Source: Lysobacter stagni
GTDB taxonomy: Bacteria > Pseudomonadota > Gammaproteobacteria > Xanthomonadales > Xanthomonadaceae
DNA length: 64,000 nt
Assembly (NCBI RefSeq): GCF_030053425.1
Contig: NZ_JASGBI010000001.1
Location: 3,232,001-3,296,000 of the forward strand
Reading direction: 5' to 3'
Shown here: one piece after another, positions 16,586 to 24,322 of the stretch
How positions within the stretch are numbered: position 1 is the first letter of the stretch
Layout: each line of letters starts with the position of its first letter
Program-made: the position numbers and the translations under genes
Notes under the pieces: model-generated
What the model was told of the DNA's origin: nothing
What the model saw: only the letters and a program-made list of their open reading frames with translations
Databases searched by the model: none

Positions 16586-19132
16586 ATGAGCCTCACCGAA
16601 TACCGCCGCAAGCGCCGCTTTGTCGGCACGTCCACCGGCACGCGCGAACCCGAGCCCGGCAAGCGCCTGCCGCAGGGCAAGCGCGCGATCTTCGTCGTCC
16701 AGCTGCACCATGCCAGTCGCCGGCACTACGACTTCCGCCTGCAGATCGGCGACGCGCTCAAGAGCTGGGCCGTGCCCAAGGGCCCCAGCTACGACCCCAG
16801 CGTCAAGCGCATGGCCGTGGAGGTGGAGGACCATCCCGTCGACTACGCGCAGTTCGAAGGCGAGATTCCCAAAGGGCATTACGGCGGCGGGCACGTGGCG
16901 CAGTTCGACCACGGCGTGTGGGCGACCGAGCACGACCCCGAAGCGCAGCTCGCCAAGGGGCATCTGCATTTCGAACTGTTCGGCGACAAGCTCAAGGGTG
17001 GCTGGCACCTGGTGCGTTCGGGGAAAGCCTCGCGGCAACCACAGTGGCTGTTGTTCAAGGACCGCGACGAATACGCCGGCACGCTGGAAGCCGACGATCT
17101 GCTCGCCGACGTCACTCCCCCGCCGGAGGAAGACGCAAGACGTGCGGGCCGCGGAAAGGCCACGCGCAAGCATCGTAGCGAGGTCCCCGTGCAGGCCGGC
17201 ACGAAGGCGCGCGACTGGGCGAAGCTCGCTGCAAAGCTGACCCGTGCGCGCAAGGCGCCGGCGCCCACCGGGTTCTTTCCGCCGCAGCTCGCGAAGCTGG
17301 GCGGTGCGCCGCCCGAAGGCGACCAGTGGCTGCACGAAATCAAATGGGACGGCTATCGCATCATCGCCACCATCGCCAAGGGCCAGGTGCGGTTGTGGTC
17401 GCGCAATGCGCTGGAATGGACCGACAAGGTGCCCGAGATCACCGGCGCACTGGAGGGACTGGGCCTGAAATCGGCCGCGCTCGACGGCGAGCTCATCGCC
17501 GGCACCGGCACGCGCGAAGACTTCAACCTGCTGCAGGGCACGCTCTCCGGCGAACGCCTGGGCACGCTCTCGTACGCCTTGTTCGATCTGCTGCACCTGG
17601 ACGGCGTGGACCTGTCCGAGGCGCCGCTGATCGAACGCAAGACGTTGCTGGAACAACTCCTCGGCACGGGCACGCGCCATCTTTCGTACAGCTCGCATGC
17701 CATCGGCAACGGCGAGGAAGCGTTCGAACTGGCGGGCCAGCAACACTTCGAAGGCATCATTTCCAAGCGCGCAGACCGACCGTACCGTCCGGGTCGCGGT
17801 GACGACTGGCGCAAGACCAAGAGCCTGCACAGCGACGAATACGCGGTGGTCGGTTTCACTGCGCCCAAAGGCAGTCGCAGCGGTTTCGGTTCGCTGTTGC
17901 TGGCCACGCCGGACCAGACTCACAGTTGGCGGTACGTCGGTCGCGTCGGCAGCGGTTTCAGCGACACGCTGCTGAAAGACCTGACGCGGCGTATCGGCCG
18001 CGCCGGCTCGAAAGAGCCGACCGTCTTCGTGCCCGAGAACGACACCGACCTGCGCAGCGCGAAGTGGTTCGAGCCGCGCTTCGTGGTGGAGGTGAACTTC
18101 CGCGGCGTCGGCGGACAGGGGCTGTTGCGGCAGCCTTCGCTCAAGGCCGTGCGCGAGGACAAATCGATCGACGACCTGCGCGACAGCGATCGTGGCGCAG
18201 GCGGTCCCGCGCGTAAGGCAGCCGCCGCGAAGCAGACCAGACGCAGCGCGAAACCCGTCGCGCGCACGCCGCCGAAACTCAGCAGCCCCACCAAGGTGCT
18301 CTACCCCGACGACGGCTACCGCAAGCTCGATGTCGCCCAGTACTACGAAGCGGTGATGGACCACCTGCTGCCGGAGATCGCCGGACGTCCGCTGTCGATC
18401 ATCCGTTGCCCGGCGGGCACCGGCAAAGCCTGCTTTTTCCAGAAACACCACACGCCCGGCATGGAGCTGGTGCGATTCGTCCGCTTGAAGGAAGAAGCCG
18501 GCAACAACGCCAACTACCTCGTCGTGGACGATGCGGCCGCGGTGATGGAACTGGTGCAGTTCAACGCGCTGGAGTTCCACCCGTGGGGCGCACACGCGGA
18601 CGATCCCGATCGCGCCGATCGCATCGTGTTCGACCTCGATCCCGGCCCGGACGTGCCCTTCGCGGAAGTACGCCGCGCCGCGATGGACGTGCGTCGCCGA
18701 TTGGAGGAGCTGGAACTGGAATCGTTCCTGCGCACCACCGGCGGCAAGGGCCTGCACGTGGTGGTGCCGCTGCAGCCGCGCGACGACTGGACGCTGGTGA
18801 AACCCTTCGCGCAGAGCTTCGCCGAAGCGCTGGCGCAGTCCGAACCCGACCGCTTCCTCTCCGTCGCCAGCAAGCGCCTGCGCAACAAACGCATCTTCGT
18901 GGACTACCTGCGCAACGGCCGGGGCGCGACCGCGGTGGCGTCGTATTCGCTGCGCGCGCGTCCGGGTGCGCCGGTCGCCATGCCGTTGGCATGGAGCGAG
19001 TTGTCCAAGCTCACGCGCGGCGACGCATTCACGCTGGCCGACGTTCCCGCGCGGCTGAAACGCCGGCGCAAGGACCCGTGGGCCGGCATCGAACTGGTGA
19101 AGCAGAGCCTGGGACGGTTCCGGCCGAAGTGA
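16586..19132 (+). CDS. ligD: NHEJ DNA ligase D (phosphoesterase-ligase-polymerase)
   Basis: An 848-residue multifunctional enzyme with the order of Pseudomonas LigD. The 3'-phosphoesterase domain comes first (about 20-175; LHHASRRHYDFRLQ and EGEIPKGHYGGG). The ATP-dependent ligase domain (about 225-520) has the adenylated lysine K253 in EIKWDGYR plus ALDGELI, FEGIISKR and RKTKSLHSDEY motifs. The archaeo-eukaryotic primase-type polymerase domain (about 550-840) has CFFQKHH, FDLDPGPD (metal-binding Asp pair near 681-683), TTGGKGLHVVVPL and SVASKRLRNKRIFVDYLRN. It repairs double-strand breaks with Ku. The ATG giving MSLTEYRRKR is the family-typical start. Confidence 0.96.
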   Translation: MSLTEYRRKRRFVGTSTGTREPEPGKRLPQGKRAIFVVQLHHASRRHYDFRLQIGDALKSWAVPKGPSYDPSVKRMAVEVEDHPVDYAQFEGEIPKGHYGGGHVAQFDHGVWATEHDPEAQLAKGHLHFELFGDKLKGGWHLVRSGKASRQPQWLLFKDRDEYAGTLEADDLLADVTPPPEEDARRAGRGKATRKHRSEVPVQAGTKARDWAKLAAKLTRARKAPAPTGFFPPQLAKLGGAPPEGDQWLHEIKWDGYRIIATIAKGQVRLWSRNALEWTDKVPEITGALEGLGLKSAALDGELIAGTGTREDFNLLQGTLSGERLGTLSYALFDLLHLDGVDLSEAPLIERKTLLEQLLGTGTRHLSYSSHAIGNGEEAFELAGQQHFEGIISKRADRPYRPGRGDDWRKTKSLHSDEYAVVGFTAPKGSRSGFGSLLLATPDQTHSWRYVGRVGSGFSDTLLKDLTRRIGRAGSKEPTVFVPENDTDLRSAKWFEPRFVVEVNFRGVGGQGLLRQPSLKAVREDKSIDDLRDSDRGAGGPARKAAAAKQTRRSAKPVARTPPKLSSPTKVLYPDDGYRKLDVAQYYEAVMDHLLPEIAGRPLSIIRCPAGTGKACFFQKHHTPGMELVRFVRLKEEAGNNANYLVVDDAAAVMELVQFNALEFHPWGAHADDPDRADRIVFDLDPGPDVPFAEVRRAAMDVRRRLEELELESFLRTTGGKGLHVVVPLQPRDDWTLVKPFAQSFAEALAQSEPDRFLSVASKRLRNKRIFVDYLRNGRGATAVASYSLRARPGAPVAMPLAWSELSKLTRGDAFTLADVPARLKRRRKDPWAGIELVKQSLGRFRPK

Positions 19133-19154
19133 CAACGCATGGCCAGGGGCGACG

Positions 19155-20072
19155 TCAACCGTCTCGTTCGGCCCAGGGTGCCTTCTCGAACTGTTTCACC
19201 AGATGCTCGATCAGCACCTGCACGCGCGCTGGCCGCACGCGCCCCGGCGGCGTCACCAGGTGCAGCGCGATCGGCGGCGGCGCCCACTCGGGCATCACCA
19301 CTTCCAGCCGGCCTTCCTTCAGTTCGCGCCAGATCAGGAACTCCGGCTGCAGCGCCAGCCCCATGCCGGCCAGCAACGCGGGGTTGAGCGCCTCGGCGTT
19401 GTTCACGCGCAGCGGTGTGGGCACGCTGATGGAAAAGTCGCCATGGCGCTTGTGATGGAAGCGCCACGCGTTGCCGAAACGCGACAGCGTGTAGAACAAC
19501 GCGCTGTGCTGGGCCAGTTCGCGCGGATGGCGCGGACGGCCGTGGCGTTCCAGGTAATCGGGCGATGCCACCAGCAGCACACGCACGCCGCACAGCCGCC
19601 GCGCCAGCAGACTGGAATCGGCCAGCGCGGAGATGCGCAACGCCACGTCGAAACCACCGCCCACCAGATCGACGATGCCATCGTCGAAATCGATCTCCAG
19701 CGAGACCTCGGGGTGGCGCGCCATGAATTCGGGCAGCAGCGGCGAGACGTGTTCGATGCCGAACGACATCGGCACCGCCATGCGCACCTGTCCGCGCGGG
19801 CTGGACGCCTGCGCGGTGACTTCCGCCTCCACCGCTTCGCCCTCGGCCAGGATGCGGTTGGCGCGCTCCAGCGCGCCGCGCCCGCTTTCGGTCAGCGACA
19901 TGCGCCGCGAAGTGCGGTGGAACAGCACGGTCTTCAGGCGGGTTTCCAGGCGCGTGATCGCCTTGGAGACGGTGGCCTGCGAAAGGCCCAGTTCCGCGGC
20001 GGCCCGCGCGAACGAGCCGGTTTCGGCGACCTTGGCGAAGATCGCCCAGGCTTCCAGGTCAGGCAGCTTCAT
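19155..20072 (-). CDS. LysR-family transcriptional regulator (divergent to pirin)
   Basis: 305 residues. N-terminal winged helix-turn-helix about 18-37 ([25 protein letters not shown]) with the usual LysR continuation ([15 protein letters not shown]), then a periplasmic-binding-protein-like effector domain. It is of the CrgA/YafC type often found next to pirin genes. It is transcribed away from the pirin gene, and the 115-base gap holds a near-perfect 13-bp-arm palindrome that is the natural operator candidate. It therefore probably autoregulates and controls the pirin gene. The inducer is unknown. Ends 22 bases from the convergent ligD stop. Confidence 0.9.
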   Translation of the reverse strand: MKLPDLEAWAIFAKVAETGSFARAAAELGLSQATVSKAITRLETRLKTVLFHRTSRRMSLTESGRGALERANRILAEGEAVEAEVTAQASSPRGQVRMAVPMSFGIEHVSPLLPEFMARHPEVSLEIDFDDGIVDLVGGGFDVALRISALADSSLLARRLCGVRVLLVASPDYLERHGRPRHPRELAQHSALFYTLSRFGNAWRFHHKRHGDFSISVPTPLRVNNAEALNPALLAGMGLALQPEFLIWRELKEGRLEVVMPEWAPPPIALHLVTPPGRVRPARVQVLIEHLVKQFEKAPWAERDG

Positions 20073-20097
20073 TGGCGGCGCCCTCGATCATGCAATT

Positions 20098-20129
20098 AAT
20101 GGAAACGATCATATTCGATCGGTTCCATT
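20098..20129. promoter_or_regulatory. Candidate LysR operator between LysR and pirin genes
   Basis: Inverted repeat with 13-base arms AATGGAAACGATC (20098-20110) and GATCGGTTCCATT (20117-20129). The arms match at 12 of 13 positions around a 6-base AT-rich spacer. It lies in the divergent intergenic region, where a LysR regulator would be expected to bind. The surrounding bases are unusually AT-rich for this genome. Confidence 0.7.
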
Positions 20130-20187
20130 CTAATCCTGCCGGCGGACGCCTATCGTGTCGCCACTGTCCACACACCGGAGCAAGGCC

Positions 20188-20889
20188 ATGATCGAACGCC
20201 GCCCGTTCAACAGCCTGGGTGGAGCCAACCACGGTTGGCTCGACGCCAAGCACCACTTCTCGTTCGCCAGCTACCACGACGCCGCCCGCATGGGCTGGGG
20301 CGCGCTGCGGGTCTGGAACGACGACACCATCGCCGCCAATACCGGTTTCCCGCCGCATCCCCATTCGGACATGGAAATCATCACCTACGTCCGCGACGGC
20401 GCGATCACCCACCAGGACAACCTGGGCAACAAGGGCCGCACCGAAGCCGGCGACGTGCAGGTGATGAGCGCCGGCACCGGCATCCAGCACGCCGAATACA
20501 ACCTGGAGCCGGGCACCACGCGCATCTTCCAGATCTGGATCATCCCCGACGCCCGCGGCGGTGCACCGACCTGGGGCAGCAAGCCCTTCCCCAAGGGCGA
20601 CCGCTCGGGCCGTTTCGTCACGCTGGCCAGCGGTATCGATGGCGATGAGGACGCGTTGCCGATCCGCAGCAATGCGCGCGTGCTGGGTCTGAACCTCGCC
20701 GCCGGCGAATCGGCGCAGTACGACTTCGCCGGCAACCGCTTCGGCTACCTCGTGCCGGCCAAGGGCGCGATCGAAGTGAACGGCGTGCGCATCGAAGCGC
20801 GCGACGGCGCGGCTATCCGCAACGAAGGCACCATCACCGTGAAGGCTCTGGAGGACGCGGAAGTGGTGCTGGTGGACTCGGCGCCGTAA
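20188..20889 (+). CDS. Pirin-family bicupin protein
   Basis: 233 residues, two cupin barrels. The N-terminal metal-binding motif is HPHSDMEIITYV (about residues 57-68), and the third/fourth ligands lie in GIQHAEYN (about 101-108). Bacterial pirins such as YhhW have quercetinase activity, and others regulate metabolism, so the reaction here is open. The ATG giving MIERRPF follows CGGAG/AAGG at suitable spacing; an upstream start would run into the operator region. Expression is probably controlled by the divergent LysR protein. Confidence 0.9.
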   Translation: MIERRPFNSLGGANHGWLDAKHHFSFASYHDAARMGWGALRVWNDDTIAANTGFPPHPHSDMEIITYVRDGAITHQDNLGNKGRTEAGDVQVMSAGTGIQHAEYNLEPGTTRIFQIWIIPDARGGAPTWGSKPFPKGDRSGRFVTLASGIDGDEDALPIRSNARVLGLNLAAGESAQYDFAGNRFGYLVPAKGAIEVNGVRIEARDGAAIRNEGTITVKALEDAEVVLVDSAP

Positions 20890-20904
20890 CGCGCGCCGTA
20901 CTCG

Positions 20905-20931
20905 AAAAAGCCCCCTCCCCATCGGGAGAGG
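20905..20931. repeat. GC-rich inverted repeat after the pirin gene
   Basis: GCCCC-CTCCC and GGGAG-A-GGGGC form a 10-bp stem with one bulged A and a short loop, preceded on the plus strand by five A's (T5 when read on the minus strand). It resembles the widespread CCCTC/GAGGG intergenic palindromes of proteobacteria. It may end pirin transcription, although the T-tract faces the wrong way for that. Confidence 0.5.
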
Positions 20932-21104
20932 GGCTCGAGCGGGGATCCCTCCCCGCACCGAAGGCCTCACCCCCTTCGACCGCCCGTCGGCCCGTAACCG
21001 GCGCGCTTCCCGGGCATGGCAGCATCGTGATGGCTGCGACCGGTCCGACTCCCGCAGCACATTCGAGAAGTTCGAACCGCCCCGCTCCCACACGAGGTGA
21101 CGCC

Positions 21105-21629
21105 ATGCTCGAGCTGCTGAACATCACCCCCTTCGGTGCGCTGCACACGCTGATCGCGATCATCGGCGTCCTCGCCGGTTTCATCGCATTGTTCCGCCAC
21201 CGCCAGATCCGACTGGACTCCACTGCGGGGCGCCTGTTCTTCTGGTTCACACTCGGTGCGGCCGTGACCGGCCTCTTCATCTTCCGCCGCGGCGGATTCG
21301 GTCCGCCGCACGTACTGAGCGTGCTGACGCTGCTGGTGCTCGGACTGGCGTGGTTCGCCGAGAAGCGTTCCGGCTTCGGAAGGCTGTCGGGTTACGCCGC
21401 GGTGCTGCTCAACCTGACCGCGCTGTTCTTCCATTTCATTCCGGCCTCGGTCGAGACACTGACCCGCCTGCCGCTGGGCGCACCCTATGCCGCCGGGCCG
21501 GAAGACCCGCGCCTGTTTGGCCCCATTGGCGCCGCGTTCGCGGCCTATCTGATCGGAGCCGTTTGGCAGCTGCTGCGCGTGCGTGGCGCCGCAAGGCGGG
21601 CCTCCAGCGCGGGCGCCGATCTGGCCTGA
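21105..21629 (+). CDS. Small multi-pass membrane protein of unknown function
   Basis: 174 residues with about five hydrophobic segments (around 10-30, 43-60, 65-82, 90-110, 138-155) and short charged loops. I recognise no family with certainty. The first helix (LHTLIAIIGVLAGFIALF) and the RRGGFGPPHVLSVLTLL stretch are the most distinctive parts. GAGGTGA precedes the ATG by four to ten bases. It sits between pirin and ku but has its own hairpin terminator, so there is no reason to link it to NHEJ. Confidence 0.7.
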   Translation: MLELLNITPFGALHTLIAIIGVLAGFIALFRHRQIRLDSTAGRLFFWFTLGAAVTGLFIFRRGGFGPPHVLSVLTLLVLGLAWFAEKRSGFGRLSGYAAVLLNLTALFFHFIPASVETLTRLPLGAPYAAGPEDPRLFGPIGAAFAAYLIGAVWQLLRVRGAARRASSAGADLA

Positions 21630-21653
21630 CGCCATTCGCCTGCGTGAATTCAC

Positions 21654-21683
21654 GCCCCGGCCACGCGCCGGGGCGGCGGTTTT
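21654..21683 (+). terminator. Hairpin terminator after the membrane gene
   Basis: Eight-bp perfect arms GCCCCGGC (21654-21661) and GCCGGGGC (21667-21674) around CACGC, followed after five bases by TTTT. It lies 24 bases past the stop and before the ku ribosome binding site. Confidence 0.6.
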
Positions 21684-21757
21684 CACCGCCTGCCAACGCA
21701 CTGCGCCGGAAAGTCGCTCTCCCACCCTTCAGATTCGCGCCCCGGGAGAGGTGTCCC

Positions 21758-22666
21758 ATGGCCCGCCCCATCTGGACCGGCACGCTGTCGTTCGGCCTGC
21801 TGAACATCCCCATCAAGCTGATGACCGGCGAGCGTCGCGTCGACCTGCATTTCCGCATGCTCGACAGCCGCAACAATGCGCCAGTCCGCTACGAGCGCGT
21901 CAACGCCGAGACTGGCGAGGAAGTGCCGTGGAAGGAAATCGTCAAGGCCTTCGAGTACGACAAGGGCAGCTACGTCGTGCTGGAGGAATCCGACATCGTC
22001 GCGGCTTCGCCGGATCACAAGGAGACCGTGGACATCGAGACCTTCGTTCCGATCGACTCGATCGGCCCGGAGTTCTACGAGAAGCCCTATGTGCTCGAGC
22101 CGGGAAAGAAGGCCGAGAAGGGGTACGTGCTGCTGCGTGAAGTGCTCAAGCGCACCGGCCAGGCGGGCGTGGGTCGCGTGGTCATCCGCACGCGCGAATA
22201 CCTGGCCGCGGTGGTGCCCAAGGACGACGCACTGATGCTGCTGATCCTGCGTTTCGCGCAGGAGCTGGTGGACCCGGAGGAATACAAGCTGCCCGAGGGA
22301 AACCTGGAGAAGTGGAAGATCTCCACGCGCGAGATCGACATGGCCAAACAGCTCATCGAATCGATGAGCTCGGACTGGAAGCCGGACGAGTTCAGGGACG
22401 ACTTCCGCGAACGCCTGACGAAGGTCATCGAGGAGCGCGTGAAGTCCAAGCACGTGGTGCGCAAGCCCGTCGCCGAGGACGCGCTGCCGGAGAACGCCGC
22501 CACCAACGTCATCGATTTCGCCGACCTGCTCAAGCGCAGCCTGGAGAAGAAGGGCGGCAAGCCCGCGCCGGCGCCCGCGCCAGCGCCGGCCAAGAAGGCG
22601 ACCAAGAAGGCCGCGGCCAAGAAGGCGCCAGCGCCGCGCAAGCGCACCGGACGAAAGTCCGCCTGA
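21758..22666 (+). CDS. ku: NHEJ end-binding protein Ku
   Basis: A 302-residue bacterial Ku homodimer subunit that rings DNA double-strand ends and recruits LigD. It has the standard start MARPIWTGTLSFGLLNIP, the core beta-barrel (EEVPWKEIVKAFEYDKG, FYEKPYVLEP, GRVVIRTREYLA) and the LigD-interacting region near EYKLPEG. The C-terminal tail (from about 270) is Lys/Ala/Pro-rich, a DNA-contacting extension typical of proteobacterial Ku. GGGAG lies about ten bases upstream of the ATG. The stand-alone polymerase gene follows 24 bases later, in the same probable operon. Confidence 0.96.
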   Translation: MARPIWTGTLSFGLLNIPIKLMTGERRVDLHFRMLDSRNNAPVRYERVNAETGEEVPWKEIVKAFEYDKGSYVVLEESDIVAASPDHKETVDIETFVPIDSIGPEFYEKPYVLEPGKKAEKGYVLLREVLKRTGQAGVGRVVIRTREYLAAVVPKDDALMLLILRFAQELVDPEEYKLPEGNLEKWKISTREIDMAKQLIESMSSDWKPDEFRDDFRERLTKVIEERVKSKHVVRKPVAEDALPENAATNVIDFADLLKRSLEKKGGKPAPAPAPAPAKKATKKAAAKKAPAPRKRTGRKSA

Positions 22667-22690
22667 GACCGGACGCACACGGCCACCGAG

Positions 22691-23557
22691 ATGGACGCGC
22701 CACGCCTGACCAGCGCCGAGCGCGTCGTGTTCCCCGATGCCGGCATCACCAAGGGTGACGTCGCTGATTACTACCGCGCCGTCGCGCGCTGGCTTCTTCC
22801 CGAACTGGTGCACAGACCGCTCTCGCTGGTGCGTTGCCCGGATGGCATCGCATCGCACTGTTTTTTCCAGAAGCACCATGCCGGCGCGCTGGGCGAGCAC
22901 GTCCGCGCGATCCGCCTGCAGGAACTGGAAGGCGAGGACGACTATCTGTACGTGGACGATCTCGCCGGCGTACTCGAACTGGTGCAGATGAACACGCTCG
23001 AATTCCATGTCTGGGGCGCGCGCGTGGACGATGTCGAGAAGCCCGACCGGCTCGTCTTCGACCTGGATCCCGATGAAGGCATCGCCTGGAACGACGTCAA
23101 GTCCGCCGCACGACAGGTGCGCGACCGCCTCGCGCATGTAGGCCTGCGCAGCTGGGTGCGCCTGTCCGGTGGCAAGGGACTGCACGTGGTGGTGCCGTTG
23201 CGTCGCAGCGCGGACTGGGGACAGGCGAAGGCGTTCAGCGATGCCTTCGCCGATGCGATGGTCGAGCACGCACCGGACCGTTTCGTATCCACGGCGTCCA
23301 AGAGCGCACGCACCGGACGCATCTTCATCGACTGGCTGCGCAATGCGCGTGGCGCCACCAGCGTGACCGGTTGGTCGCTGCGTGCACGCGCGGGCGCGCC
23401 GGTGGCGATGCCGCTGAGCTGGGACGAACTGGGCCGCGTGCGCCATCCCGGTGCGTTCGACCTTCGCAAGGCCATGCGCCGCGCACGCCTGCTGCGCCGC
23501 GACCCGTGGACCGGACTGCTGCGCGTGCGCCAGACGATTCCCGCCAGCATCGACTGA
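22691..23557 (+). CDS. Stand-alone LigD-type polymerase/primase domain protein
   Basis: 288 residues equal to the polymerase domain of LigD alone. It has SAERVVFPDAGITKGDVADYY at the start, HCFFQKHH, the metal-binding FDLDPDEG near residues 126-133, LSGGKGLHVVVPL, and STASKSARTGRIFIDWLRNARGAT. It should add ribo- or deoxynucleotides at broken ends. It lacks ligase and phosphoesterase domains, so it complements rather than replaces the three-domain LigD about 3.5 kb upstream. Together with ku it forms a two-gene operon. Divergence from the LigD polymerase domain is clear, so this is not a recent duplicate. Confidence 0.92.
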   Translation: MDAPRLTSAERVVFPDAGITKGDVADYYRAVARWLLPELVHRPLSLVRCPDGIASHCFFQKHHAGALGEHVRAIRLQELEGEDDYLYVDDLAGVLELVQMNTLEFHVWGARVDDVEKPDRLVFDLDPDEGIAWNDVKSAARQVRDRLAHVGLRSWVRLSGGKGLHVVVPLRRSADWGQAKAFSDAFADAMVEHAPDRFVSTASKSARTGRIFIDWLRNARGATSVTGWSLRARAGAPVAMPLSWDELGRVRHPGAFDLRKAMRRARLLRRDPWTGLLRVRQTIPASID

Positions 23558-23619
23558 ACTTCACGCCCGCCTTGCATGGGTGAACGTCGATTGCGGATGC
23601 GTTTGCTAGCGTGATTGGC

Positions 23620-24054
23620 ATGAACACGCGGATCCTGCTCCTCTGCAAGGGAAACATCTGCCGCAGCCCGATGGCCGAGGTCATGCTGCGCGACCGACTG
23701 CGGCGAGACGACGTGCACATCGAATCGGCCGGATTGGCCGCGATGCGCGGCGCCCCCATCGACCCTCGCGCGCAGAACGCACTGCTCGCGCACGGCCTGA
23801 GCGCCTCCGACCATGTCGGACGTCAGGCCGATCGCATGGTGCTGCAACGCGCCGACCTGGTGCTTGCGATGGAGCAGCGGCAGGTCGCCGCGGTACTCGC
23901 GCAGTGCCCGATCCTGCGCGGACGCGTGGCGCTGTTCTCGCACTGGAACGGCGCAGACGACATCGACGACCCCTACGGCCGCGATCAGCGCGTGTTCGAC
24001 GAAACGTATGAACGTCTGCATGCATGTATCAGTCAATGGCAAACAAAACTGTGA
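23620..24054 (+). CDS. Low-molecular-weight protein-tyrosine phosphatase (Wzb-like)
   Basis: 144 residues. The P-loop CKGNICRSP (CX5R) lies at the N terminus, and the general-acid Asp in DDPYGRD near residue 121, typical of Wzb/Etp phosphatases that dephosphorylate the Wzc tyrosine kinase. The kinase gene lies 2.8 kb downstream, with one gene between, so the pairing is well supported by context. ATG chosen; a GTG nine bases upstream would add three residues. No strong ribosome binding site is visible. Confidence 0.9.
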   Translation: MNTRILLLCKGNICRSPMAEVMLRDRLRRDDVHIESAGLAAMRGAPIDPRAQNALLAHGLSASDHVGRQADRMVLQRADLVLAMEQRQVAAVLAQCPILRGRVALFSHWNGADDIDDPYGRDQRVFDETYERLHACISQWQTKL

Positions 24055-24133
24055 CGCGGTGATTTCATTCGCTTCATGGTTGTGCTCGCGCAGTGAATGA
24101 TTCATTCATCTGAACACAAGTTATCGCGATCAA

Positions 24134-24155
24134 CAGGTTCACGAGGGTGAACCTG
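24134..24155. promoter_or_regulatory. Perfect hairpin upstream of the polysaccharide operon
   Basis: CAGGTTCAC-GAGG-GTGAACCTG, 9-bp perfect arms, in an AT-richer 268-base gap between the phosphatase and the WecA-fusion gene. It is followed by CTTTATTTC. It could terminate the phosphatase transcript or act as an operator or leader hairpin for the capsule operon; the sequence alone does not decide. Confidence 0.5.
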
Positions 24156-24322
24156 CTTTATTTCATCTCATCATCAACTCGCGATACATAGATTCGTTCG
24201 CGCATGGAGGCATGGCGTCGATATCGACATCGCGAACGATGCCTTCATGCCTGAGCGGTTGGTTGTTGTCGGTGCGCATGCACACGGAATCCAACATCAC
24301 TGTTTCCATCCGAGGTGCGTGC

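Noticed and set aside
20905..20931. CCCTC/GAGGG hairpin considered as terminator of the pirin gene
   Set aside because: The T-tract is on the minus-strand side, opposite to pirin transcription; kept only as a repeat.
21105..21629. Membrane protein considered as an NHEJ partner
   Set aside because: It has its own terminator before ku and no nucleic-acid-related motif; position alone is not enough.
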